From NCBI GenBank assembly GCA_945933905.1, contig CAMEQX010000070.1, forward strand, positions 1 to 6,959: a stretch of 6,959 nucleotides of DNA, in the 5' to 3' direction. This DNA is from an uncultured Clostridia bacterium. GTDB lineage: Bacteria; Bacillota; Clostridia; Oscillospirales; Ruminococcaceae. Shown here piece after piece: positions 1-5,740 of the stretch; the stretch's first letter is position 1, and each line of letters opens with the position of its first letter. The notes below the pieces were generated by a model. That model worked only from the letters and a program-made list of their open reading frames with translations, had not been told where the DNA came from and made no database searches. The position numbers and the translations under genes are program-made.

Positions 1-284
1 TTAAGGCGGATACGGTCGCCGCGCAGTTCAACAACAGTGACAAGGGCTCGCTTGCCGTAATCAACGGAAACTACGCTCTCGCAGCGGGCTTGAACGCAAA
101 GGACGCGCTTGCTGTCGAGGACGCGAGCGGCTCTGCGGCGCAGACCTACGCGAATATCATTGCCGTGAGAAAGGGCGAGGAGAGCTCCGATAAGATAAAC
201 GCGCTTGTAAAGGCGCTCAAGACCGACAAAGTCAAGAAGTACATCGAGGACACCTACAAGGGCGCGGTTATCGCAATCTTCTAA
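1..284 (+). CDS. metQ: Methionine ABC transporter substrate-binding lipoprotein MetQ (NlpA family), C-terminal part
   Basis: This is the 3' end of a gene that begins before the window; the open frame runs from base 3 to a TAA at 282-284 and gives the last 93 residues. The segment NGNYALAAGLNAKDALAVED, then YANIIAVRKGEE, then KVKKYIEDTYKGAV close to the C-terminus are characteristic of the MetQ/NlpA substrate-binding family. In that family the N-G-N-Y region belongs to the second lobe that closes on the ligand. The family binds methionine (sometimes its derivatives) outside the membrane as a lipid-anchored protein and delivers it to the MetN ATPase and MetI permease. The lipobox and first lobe are outside the window. 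The final residues AIF replace the more usual PAF-like ending, a minor variation. It is probably the last gene of a met transporter operon, because a terminator follows within 20 bases. Assignment to the family is firm; methionine specificity is inferred from the family. Confidence 0.9.
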   Translation, partial: KADTVAAQFNNSDKGSLAVINGNYALAAGLNAKDALAVEDASGSAAQTYANIIAVRKGEESSDKINALVKALKTDKVKKYIEDTYKGAVIAIF

Positions 285-302
285 GTTTTTCATCACATAA
301 AA

Positions 303-341
303 GCAGAGCCTTCGGCGAAAACCGAGGGCTTTGCCGTTTTT
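303..341 (+). terminator. Intrinsic terminator after metQ
   Basis: A 13-base-pair hairpin has arms at 303-315 and 322-334, two G-U wobbles and a six-base CGAAAA loop. A T run follows at 337-341. It starts 18 bases after the metQ stop codon and separates that operon from the sigma factor gene. Confidence 0.88.
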
Positions 342-366
342 AGAAAAAATTTCCCCGAGAATGAAA

Positions 367-393
367 GAAAACGCTTCAAAAAATGTATCTTAT
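367..393 (+). promoter_or_regulatory. Possible ECF-type promoter of the sigma factor operon (weak)
   Basis: A GAAAAC-like -35 (367-372) lies about 15 bases before TCTTAT (388-393), in the gap between the metQ terminator and the sigma gene. ECF sigma factors often recognise an AAC-containing -35 and activate their own operon, so this would fit autoregulation. No good sigma-A promoter is visible here. The match is by eye and weak; the true start could be elsewhere in 342-420. Confidence 0.25.
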
Positions 394-434
394 TGTGTAG
401 AAAGGCTTTTCGGAAAAAAACAGGAGGTAAGTGA

Positions 435-989
435 ATGAACGACGGAGAAATAATCGGGTTGTTCTTCGACAGAAACGAGGCGGCAATCTCCGAAACCGAG
501 CGGAAATACGGCAGGCTTTGTCTGAATGTCGCGAAAAGAATTCTCAAAAGCGCAGAGGACAGCGAGGAGTGCGTGAACGACGCGTTTTTGCGGTTGTGGG
601 ACACAATCCCGCCGACCGAGCCGAAAAGTCTGCGCGGCTATGTCTGCAAGATTACGCGAAATCTCGCGTTGAAGCGCGTGCAGTACAATAACTGTCAAAA
701 ACGCTCGTCGGAGCTTGCGGTATCGCTCTCGGAGCTGGAGGAAATTTTGCCCGACAACCGAATAAGCGCGTCCGCCGACAACAACGATATCGGCAGAGCA
801 ATCGACGCTTTTTTGAAGAAACAGCGCCCGATTGTCAGCGATGTTTTCGTGCTGAAATATGTGTATTTCTACACGCAGAAGGAAATTGCCGAGCGGTTTT
901 CGTTCAGCGAGGACAAGGTGAATTCGATGTTGTTCAGAACGCGGAAAAAACTTCGGGATTATCTTATCAAGGAGGGAATTGAACTATGA
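435..989 (+). CDS. ECF-subfamily RNA polymerase sigma factor (sigma-70 family)
   Basis: The 184-residue protein has the two-domain layout of extracytoplasmic function sigma factors. Region 2 spans about residues 22-86 and includes AEDSEECVNDAFLRLWDTIP (core binding and -10 recognition) and ITRNLALKR. Region 4 spans about 118-176, with the helix-turn-helix around TQKEIAERFSFSEDKVNSML followed by the basic stretch RTRKKLRDYL, which contacts the -35 element. Length is normal for the family. The ATG at 435 is chosen because AGGAGG (422-427) sits seven bases upstream. A GTG at 431 opens only an unrelated frame. The stop codon overlaps the start of the next gene by ATGA, so the two are translationally coupled. 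The role is to redirect RNA polymerase to a small regulon in response to an envelope signal passed by the partner protein. The stimulus and regulon cannot be told from sequence. Family assignment is secure. Confidence 0.92.
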   Translation: MNDGEIIGLFFDRNEAAISETERKYGRLCLNVAKRILKSAEDSEECVNDAFLRLWDTIPPTEPKSLRGYVCKITRNLALKRVQYNNCQKRSSELAVSLSELEEILPDNRISASADNNDIGRAIDAFLKKQRPIVSDVFVLKYVYFYTQKEIAERFSFSEDKVNSMLFRTRKKLRDYLIKEGIEL

Positions 990-2836
990 AAATCAACAGA
1001 ATTTCTGAATCTATTGGTTTAATCAGCGATGAAATCAGCAGCAGAGCTATCGAAGCATTTGAAAAAACGTCCGAAAAACAAAGCGGAATTTCTGCGGAAA
1101 AACCGAGAGTTATCCGCGAGGAAAAATCGCGAAAAACGCCGTTTGTGATTGCGCTGGCGGGACTTTGCGCGGCGGCTGCGGTTGCGGTGCCGTTCGCGAT
1201 GAATAAAATCGGCAAGAATGAAATTGTCGCGCACGAGAGCATTTCCGGTGCGGCGGAGAGCGTTTATGATGAAACAGTCGAGCTAAAGCTTCGCGATAAT
1301 ATCATTTTGCAGATGAATTTGCCGCAGACTGCGCCGAGCGAGCTCCCCGCGGTAAAGCTCACCCTGAAGCAGTGGGATAGGGAAGAAACCAAAAAGCTCT
1401 TTTTCGGCGGCAAAAAAATAACGCTTGAAAAAGATTTCGATTCGGATTATTATCCAAATCAAAAATTATACAACTGCGCTACCGATGATGAAATTGTAAT
1501 TCTCGAGCCGGGCAGATTTTCTTATTGGAATAAGGCTGCGCTTGGCGGGGAATTTAAGTACGGTTCCGTTTACGGCTATCGTTGTGACGACTGCACTTTG
1601 ATTGACGATAATTACGAAAGCGACAAGGAGCTTTCCGTGTACTCAAAGGCTGACGCGAAGAAGCTTGCTGACGAAATGATTGACAAAATCGGCATAAAAA
1701 ATCTCGGTGAGCCGAAGATTATCGCCGTTACCGCAGACGCTGCAAATAAGATTTTGGAGCGGTATTCCGAGTGGATTCCCGGCGGCGGTAAAGAAAAAGA
1801 TACCGCCGTGCCTTTCACCTATACGCCGTGGACGGAAAACGAGGAAGCGTATATTTTGCGCTATCCGCAGGTTTTCGAGAACACCGAGCTTACAATGAAC
1901 GGAGTTCCTTATATCAGACTTGACGGGGGAAATGGAGTTACGCACGATTCCGGCGTTGTCGTATATGTCGCAAAGGATAAGGTTTTGCGGCTTGACGCGA
2001 ACCAAATTTACGATGGAAGCTATGAAAAGGGCGAGAATGTTTCCGTGAACTGCGGCGCGCAGCAGGCTCTTGATGTATTTAAGGACTATCTTTCGTATCA
2101 AAACTGGGAGAAAACCGTAAAGTACTACAACTGCAAGCTGACTTATGTTCCTTACAACAGCTCAAATGATGCGCTTACTGTTTGGTACAAGCCCGCTTGG
2201 GAATTTGCGGGATATCGTATGCCTGTTGAAAGCTGGGACGAGGGGCTTGACAGAACGCTTCAGACAGGTCAGGAGTATCAGTATGTTTACGCGGATACAG
2301 GTCGTATTCACGTCACGAACATGGGAGATGACGTGAAAATTCCCGAGGGCTCAAGCATTGGCGCAAAGGTTGACAGACTGAAATTAACGTTTAACGGAGA
2401 TGAAATTTCCGCAGTTCCCGATGAAATAAACGCAAATGTGAATTATTTCACCTTGAAATTCGACAAGTCAAAAGGCGACACTTTTGCGATTGTTACAAAC
2501 GATGACGGCACATTTAAGACATTTGCGGGAAATAATATGTCCGAGGAAGAAATTCTGCGGGAATGCCCTGACGGAGTGTTCGGAATGATGTGGACCTACA
2601 AGGACGACGGCGAACAGTGGAAGGTTATTCTCGGCTTTGAAGATTTTGATATGGCGAGAAACGGCGTTTCTCTGTTCAGAGACGGCACAACTATCTGCTA
2701 TCAGTTCTGGGTTTCAAACGACAAGTCAATAGCAAGCGAAATCCACAGCCGCATAAAGCCCGGAACCGGCGGATACCTTGAAATAAAGGACAACGGCAAC
2801 GGAACTTTCTCGGCTTATATGGACATTACTCAATAA
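986..2836 (+). CDS. Single-pass membrane protein, probable anti-sigma factor/sensor for the adjacent ECF sigma factor
   Basis: The 616-residue protein starts at an ATG overlapping the sigma gene stop (ATGA, 986-989), with AAGGAGGG at 969-976 as ribosome binding site. Residues 1-50 are charged and probably cytoplasmic; the start (ISESIGLISDEISSRAIEAF) resembles the short N-terminal helices of Clostridia proteins paired with ECF sigma factors, which would hold the sigma factor. Residues 51-71 form one membrane segment (FVIALAGLCAAAAVAVPFAM). The remaining 540 or so residues should be outside the cell and are soluble-looking, rich in aromatic and acidic residues. No enzymatic motif is recognised. 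Around 397-441, WYKPAWEF followed by YVYADTGRI is reminiscent of PepSY/YcdB-type repeats, where a PAW-x-F strand precedes a D-x-x-TG turn; this is a tentative resemblance. No zinc-binding HxxxCxxC anti-sigma motif is seen. Gene coupling strongly suggests anti-sigma function; the ligand is unknown. Confidence 0.72.
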   Translation: MKINRISESIGLISDEISSRAIEAFEKTSEKQSGISAEKPRVIREEKSRKTPFVIALAGLCAAAAVAVPFAMNKIGKNEIVAHESISGAAESVYDETVELKLRDNIILQMNLPQTAPSELPAVKLTLKQWDREETKKLFFGGKKITLEKDFDSDYYPNQKLYNCATDDEIVILEPGRFSYWNKAALGGEFKYGSVYGYRCDDCTLIDDNYESDKELSVYSKADAKKLADEMIDKIGIKNLGEPKIIAVTADAANKILERYSEWIPGGGKEKDTAVPFTYTPWTENEEAYILRYPQVFENTELTMNGVPYIRLDGGNGVTHDSGVVVYVAKDKVLRLDANQIYDGSYEKGENVSVNCGAQQALDVFKDYLSYQNWEKTVKYYNCKLTYVPYNSSNDALTVWYKPAWEFAGYRMPVESWDEGLDRTLQTGQEYQYVYADTGRIHVTNMGDDVKIPEGSSIGAKVDRLKLTFNGDEISAVPDEINANVNYFTLKFDKSKGDTFAIVTNDDGTFKTFAGNNMSEEEILRECPDGVFGMMWTYKDDGEQWKVILGFEDFDMARNGVSLFRDGTTICYQFWVSNDKSIASEIHSRIKPGTGGYLEIKDNGNGTFSAYMDITQ

Positions 2837-2843
2837 GGCAACC

Positions 2844-2909
2844 TCAAGCGCTCTGCAATAACACTCATATTCGCTTACAAAATGCACTTCTCCCAATCGG
2901 AGCGCTTGA
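2844..2909. repeat. Long-loop inverted repeat downstream of the anti-sigma gene
   Basis: The 10-base TCAAGCGCTC at 2844-2853 has a perfect reverse complement at 2900-2909. The pairing extends inward by one G-U and one G-C pair to a 12-base stem (2844-2855 with 2898-2909) enclosing 42 bases. It begins eight bases after the stop codon and ends seven bases before the next terminator hairpin. It may be a structured 3' untranslated region, a small-RNA-like element or a dispersed repeat; the sequence alone does not decide. Confidence 0.55.
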
Positions 2910-2916
2910 TAACAGC

Positions 2917-2945
2917 ACGGCGGGCTTTTCGGCTCGCCGTTTTTT
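2917..2945 (+). terminator. Intrinsic terminator of the sigma/anti-sigma operon
   Basis: A nine-pair GC-rich hairpin has arms ACGGCGGGC (2917-2925) and GCTCGCCGT (2932-2940), one G-U wobble and a six-base loop. A run of six T (2940-2945) follows. On the opposite strand the hairpin is not followed by T residues, so it should work only for plus-strand transcripts. Confidence 0.88.
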
Positions 2946-2992
2946 GTGAAACATATCCAAGAAAATCGTGAGAATTCTCGCTGTATTTATAT

Positions 2993-3023
2993 ACAATGTA
3001 CCTTGCAATACATAGAACATTGT
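2993..3023. promoter_or_regulatory. Inverted repeat straddling the -35 of the lipoprotein promoter, possible operator
   Basis: ACAATGT (2993-2999) and its reverse complement ACATTGT (3017-3023) are 17 bases apart, and ATGTA/TACAT (2996-3000 and 3009-3013) nest around the -35 box. Such symmetry overlapping a promoter could be a repressor site. The arms are short and AT-rich, so chance is a real alternative. Confidence 0.3.
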
Positions 3024-3031
3024 GCTATAAT
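3003..3031 (+). promoter_or_regulatory. Sigma-A promoter for the small lipoprotein gene
   Basis: TTGCAA (3003-3008) and a perfect TATAAT (3026-3031) are separated by 17 bases, with a TGC extended -10 directly before the hexamer. Transcription would begin near 3038, about 36 bases before the lipoprotein ATG. Confidence 0.8.
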
Positions 3032-3073
3032 ATCTATGGTGAAAACAAAACTACTTTTCGGGGAGTGAAATCG

Positions 3074-3208
3074 ATGAAATATTATCTCATAATTGCCCTG
3101 TTTTTCTTTATGGTTTTTGGCTTGACGGCGTGCATTACAAGTGCAGACGACAATGTCGGAGAAGAAATTTCGGTGGTTTGCGAAATCGAAGATACCGCGA
3201 AAATCTAA
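3074..3208 (+). CDS. Very short predicted lipoprotein, possibly a truncated remnant
   Basis: A 44-residue product is predicted. Residues 1-16 form a basic-then-hydrophobic signal sequence (MKYYLIIALFFFMVFG), followed by a lipobox LTAC with Cys20 as the lipidated residue. Only 24 residues would remain after cleavage, acidic and without a recognisable domain. The ATG at 3074 is preferred over the in-frame ATG at 2996 because GGGGAG (3060-3065) is correctly spaced and because 2996 lies upstream of the predicted transcription start. A consensus promoter drives it. The gene ends in a four-base convergent overlap with the minus-strand gene at 3205 and has no terminator of its own. The short mature part and abrupt end suggest the original gene was longer and lost its 3' end when the HipA-like cassette arrived, but a genuine small lipoprotein is possible. 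Function unknown. Confidence 0.62.
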   Translation: MKYYLIIALFFFMVFGLTACITSADDNVGEEISVVCEIEDTAKI

Positions 3209-3609
3209 TCAGCCGCTCTGTTCGCGAGGATAAATTCCACGGTTGTCGAGGCGGGCGCGTCCGCCCAAAATGTCCCGTGCATTGCGTTTTTTCCGCGCGC
3301 GAGGTTCATTATCGCGAATTCGTCATACTCGGAAATTCCGCATTCGTTCAGTCGTTGAAGCAAGCCCTGTCGCTCGGGCGGAACAACTCTGTCGGAAATC
3401 CAAAGCCGCGTCCATTCCTCAGGGAGCGCCCGCAAGCCCTTTTGCAGAGCCAGCTGAAACGACAGCGGATATTCCGACAAAAGCTCGGGATTTTTCGGTA
3501 AAACGGGCTCGATTGTAAACATTTTTGTTTCGTGAGAATACGAAATCAAGCCGATGATTTCGCCGTTAAGGTCACTGTCCCTCAACAAGAATTTCTCGGT
3601 TTTTTGCAT
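3205..3609 (-). CDS. Small accessory protein of a split HipA-like system (HipS-like candidate)
   Basis: About 134 residues are predicted from the ATG at 3609-3607, which has GAGG seven bases before it. An ATG at 3615 and a TTG at 3627 are possible alternative starts but are less well placed. The gene overlaps the end of the upstream kinase gene by 38 bases in another frame, so the two should be co-translated. The protein has a beta-rich start (FLLRDSDLNGEIIGLISYS) and then the motif W70-x2-D73-R74-x2-P77-x2-R80, ending in a conserved-looking FW (114-115). The same W-x2-D-R-x2-P-x2-R pattern followed some 30 residues later by YW occurs in the N-terminal domain of the fused HipA-like protein at 4532-5695. 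I therefore read it as the free-standing version of that domain. In known HipBST systems a small HipS protein is the detached N-terminal subdomain of HipA and neutralises the HipT kinase; equivalence to HipS is inference. It ends in a convergent overlap with the lipoprotein gene. Confidence 0.7.
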   Translation of the reverse strand: MQKTEKFLLRDSDLNGEIIGLISYSHETKMFTIEPVLPKNPELLSEYPLSFQLALQKGLRALPEEWTRLWISDRVVPPERQGLLQRLNECGISEYDEFAIMNLARGKNAMHGTFWADAPASTTVEFILANRAAD

Positions 3610-4366
3610 AATCATACCTCGCTTCAATAATCTCCCAAACCTTTTCCGAAACCACCCGCGGCAAGTCCTCCATATCCCGAAAAAGCTCGCTTTTTATGCC
3701 GCTTTTCAGCCTTTTTACAACAATCGGCTTTGCGATAAGCCGTAGATTTTCTTCGAGACTTTTCGAGCCAAGAAAGTTGTTTGCAGGCACATCTTTCAGC
3801 GGGTCAAATTTCTCGATAAGCGAAAGATTTTCTCCATAGGGCGACACAAAGGAAAACCCGTTGTCAAACAGCTTTGCGGCGCCGTTTTTTGTGAAAAACT
3901 CAAAATTTTTCCCGTGCCTGTCTCTGTTGCAAATCAAAAAATCCGCGAGCAGCATTTTGTCGATAAAATCCGAAAAACCGAGCCGCCGCAGCGTTTCCTC
4001 GGGGCTTTCGCCGTCCTTTTTCAGCAAAAGGCAAAGTCCCTCGGCGGTTTCCTTTTTGGATTTCCCGCGAAAGTCTGCTGAAGCGCAGAGGTGTGTTTCG
4101 ATGGGCCGGGAGTTGTTCGGGAGGAGAATTTTCGCGCGAATAAGCTGATATTCAACGCACTCAAGCCCGAGTGCCCGAAACAGCCTTGACGCAATCACCT
4201 CAAAAAATGCCTCAAAGCCGACAATTCTGTTCATCACAACATCAGCCTGCGACAATTTATAGAAAACCCCTCCCTCAACAGCTTTGAGGAAAGAGCCCGT
4301 TGTTGTGGGCTTTCCCGCTTCAATTCCTTCCCAGCGCAAAGCCGTAAGGTCGGTTTGTGGCAGCAT
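3572..4366 (-). CDS. HipA-like Ser/Thr protein kinase, short stand-alone form (HipT-like)
   Basis: The 264-residue protein is only the kinase portion of the HipA family and is shorter than E. coli HipA (about 440). A Ser/Thr/Gly-rich segment (GKPTTTGSFLKA, 18-29) precedes FYKLS with the probable ATP-binding Lys37, then FFEVIAS with Glu56. The catalytic loop is CNRDRHGKNF (146-155): Asp149 is the likely catalytic base and Asn154 a metal ligand. LFDNG (166-170) supplies metal-binding Asp168. All key residues are present, so an active kinase is expected. HipA/HipT enzymes phosphorylate aminoacyl-tRNA synthetases (GltX, TrpS) and halt growth; the target here is unknown. The ATG at 4366 has AAGGAGGG (4374-4381) seven bases upstream and a consensus promoter. 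The accessory-domain gene follows with overlap. No HipB-type helix-turn-helix protein is adjacent. Family call firm, toxin role uncertain. Confidence 0.85.
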   Translation of the reverse strand: MLPQTDLTALRWEGIEAGKPTTTGSFLKAVEGGVFYKLSQADVVMNRIVGFEAFFEVIASRLFRALGLECVEYQLIRAKILLPNNSRPIETHLCASADFRGKSKKETAEGLCLLLKKDGESPEETLRRLGFSDFIDKMLLADFLICNRDRHGKNFEFFTKNGAAKLFDNGFSFVSPYGENLSLIEKFDPLKDVPANNFLGSKSLEENLRLIAKPIVVKRLKSGIKSELFRDMEDLPRVVSEKVWEIIEARYDYAKNREILVEGQ

Positions 4367-4391
4367 TTTTCGTCCCTCCTTCGTTTATTTG

Positions 4392-4420
4392 AGTATAGCA
4401 CGAACCGCGGAATATGTCAA
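4392..4420 (-). promoter_or_regulatory. Sigma-A promoter for the split HipA-like operon
   Basis: Read on the minus strand, TTGACA (4420-4415) and TATACT (4397-4392) are 17 bases apart, with a TGC extended -10. Transcription would start near 4385, leaving a 5' leader of about 19 bases that is mostly ribosome binding site. Confidence 0.87.
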
Positions 4421-4444
4421 GTCCGCCGAAAAAAATCACTCTGT

Positions 4445-4454
4445 CGCTCGAGCG
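4445..4454. promoter_or_regulatory. Perfect 10-bp palindrome between divergent promoters, candidate operator
   Basis: CGCTCGAGCG is its own reverse complement. Flanking TGT (4442-4444) and ACA (4456-4458) extend the symmetry apart from one extra T. Its centre lies at 4449.5, near the midpoint (4444.5) between the two -35 boxes, where one bound dimer could influence both promoters. The binding protein is not identified. Confidence 0.5.
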
Positions 4455-4468
4455 TACAAAAATTTGTC

Positions 4469-4497
4469 TTGACAACCGAGATTTTTCGTGTTATAAT
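4469..4497 (+). promoter_or_regulatory. Consensus sigma-A promoter for the fused HipA-like gene
   Basis: Perfect TTGACA (4469-4474) and perfect TATAAT (4492-4497) are separated by 17 bases, with an extended -10 TGT. The predicted start is near 4504, giving a 28-base leader that contains GGAG at 4520-4523. A fully consensus promoter implies strong expression unless it is repressed. Confidence 0.92.
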
Positions 4498-4531
4498 AAC
4501 AAAAAGGTTTATTTAAACTGGAGTTGAAACA

Positions 4532-5695
4532 ATGGAAACAACAAACTATACTTTAATGCACAAAAACACGCCTGTCGCGGAAATTGTACTCAAAGATGTG
4601 ACTTGTATGATAGAAAAAATCGGCGAGATTTATTCGGCTGAGCATCTTCCTGTCGGCGTGCGTATCAAGAACGGAGTTGTTAATCGTCAAGAACTAAACG
4701 AATGGTGGCGGGACCGCGCTATGCCTATGCAGCGCTTCAAAATCCGCGATATCCTCTACGAGATGAACGTCCGCACAACGCGGCTTTTTCTGCCCGACTG
4801 CAACGGGCTTTGCCTTGTGGACGCTTACTGGATAAAGCCCGAAAACAGCGATTTGAGCTGGGATAAAATCAACTTTCACAAGAACGCCTTCTCCGAGGAT
4901 TTCGGCAGAATTCTGTTCGGAGAAATGCCGCCGAGCCTTGCCGAGAGCTTTTGCTCGCCCGATGTCACAACCGAGGGCTGCCTGAAAAAGCGCTGGGAAA
5001 TCCTTGACGGAAAGCGGTTTCTGATAAAAGCGGGCGAGCCGCCGTATCATCAGCAGCCGTTTAACGAGGTGATTGCTTCGATGATTATGAAACGGCTTGG
5101 GATTTCGCATATTCCGTACACGCTTGTTTGGCGGTACGGCGAGCCTTTTTGCGCTTGCGAGAATTTTGTCACGCCCGAAAGCGAGCTTGTTTCGGCGTAT
5201 CACGTTATGAAAATCCGCCGAAAGCCAAATCACCACAACGACTATATGCACTACGTCGCGCTTTGCAAGGAAAACGGGCTTTCCGATATTGAACACGCGC
5301 TTGACGAGATGATTGTCACGGACTATCTTATCGCAAATCAAGACAGACATTTCAACAATTTCGGCATTCTGCGAAACCCCGACACGCTTGAATGGATAAG
5401 CTCCGCGCCGATTTTTGACAGCGGCTCGTCGCTCGGCTATTGCAACCCCGCGGAAAACCTGTTAAACACAATGATTTGCAAGCCGTTCAAGAGAACGCAT
5501 ATCGAACAGCTAAAGCTCGTGACCTCGTTTGATTGGATTGAATTCGACAAGCTGAGCGGCGTTGAAAAGGAGATTTCCGAGTTTCTTGCGGAGGAAAAAA
5601 CGCTTATGTTCATCGACAGCAAGCGTCGCGCGGCGATTGCGGATTTTGTCGGAGAAAGAATAAAGCTGCTTGAAAAGCACGCGTTGAATTCTTAA
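4532..5695 (+). CDS. HipA-like protein kinase with fused N-terminal accessory domain
   Basis: The 387-residue protein has two parts. Residues 1 to about 130 form a domain with a beta-rich start (YTLMHKNTPVAEIVL), HLPVGVRI, the motif W58-x2-D61-R62-x2-P65-x2-R68 and DAYWIKPENS (97-106). Residues from about 150 to 380 form a HipA-type kinase: RFLIKAG with Lys166 for ATP, FNEVIAS with Glu179, catalytic loop NQDRHFNNFG (269-278) with Asp271 and Asn276, and IFDSG with metal-binding Asp296. All expected catalytic residues are present. I recall this architecture as common in gut Clostridia under names such as HipA domain-containing protein. The ATG at 4532 has GGAG eight bases upstream and a perfect promoter. 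It is divergent from the split kinase operon and shares its control region, and EVIAS occurs in both kinases. Targets and physiological role are unknown; growth-arrest toxin, phage defence or signalling kinase are all possible. Confidence 0.85.
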   Translation: METTNYTLMHKNTPVAEIVLKDVTCMIEKIGEIYSAEHLPVGVRIKNGVVNRQELNEWWRDRAMPMQRFKIRDILYEMNVRTTRLFLPDCNGLCLVDAYWIKPENSDLSWDKINFHKNAFSEDFGRILFGEMPPSLAESFCSPDVTTEGCLKKRWEILDGKRFLIKAGEPPYHQQPFNEVIASMIMKRLGISHIPYTLVWRYGEPFCACENFVTPESELVSAYHVMKIRRKPNHHNDYMHYVALCKENGLSDIEHALDEMIVTDYLIANQDRHFNNFGILRNPDTLEWISSAPIFDSGSSLGYCNPAENLLNTMICKPFKRTHIEQLKLVTSFDWIEFDKLSGVEKEISEFLAEEKTLMFIDSKRRAAIADFVGERIKLLEKHALNS

Positions 5696-5696
5696 T

Positions 5697-5740
5697 AAAA
5701 AACCCCGCATCGCTTTTGAAACGGTGCGGGGATTTGATTT
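5697..5740. terminator. Bidirectional intrinsic terminator between convergent genes
   Basis: CCCCGCATCG (5703-5712) pairs with CGGTGCGGGG (5722-5731) in a ten-pair stem with one G-U wobble and a nine-base loop. On the minus strand it is followed by six T (complement of 5697-5702), making a strong terminator for the chemoreceptor gene. On the plus strand only ATTTGATTT follows, so it should end the kinase transcript less efficiently. Confidence 0.85.

Noticed and set aside
431..691. An 86-codon frame starting at GTG 431 over the sigma factor
   Set aside because: It is an Arg-rich out-of-frame translation of the sigma gene. The ATG frame at 435 gives the conserved sigma regions.
1643..2101. 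A 152-codon minus-strand frame inside the anti-sigma gene
   Set aside because: It is an antisense shadow of a coupled coding gene, with no family resemblance and no promoter or ribosome binding site.
3130..3518. Plus-strand open frames of 91-123 codons opposite the small hip-associated gene
   Set aside because: The translations are Arg/Ser/Pro-rich low-quality sequence typical of antisense frames. They do not continue the lipoprotein in a sensible way.
3572..3615. A single kinase-accessory gene broken by a frameshift in the gene overlap
   Set aside because: Both proteins look complete, the downstream ATG has its own ribosome binding site, and the domain order is opposite to the fused homologue. 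Two overlapping genes is the simpler reading.
4694..5350. A 218-codon open frame on the minus strand inside the fused kinase gene
   Set aside because: It is antisense to a gene with clear kinase motifs and a consensus promoter. Its translation shows no recognisable domain and it has no ribosome binding site that I can see; it arises from codon bias.
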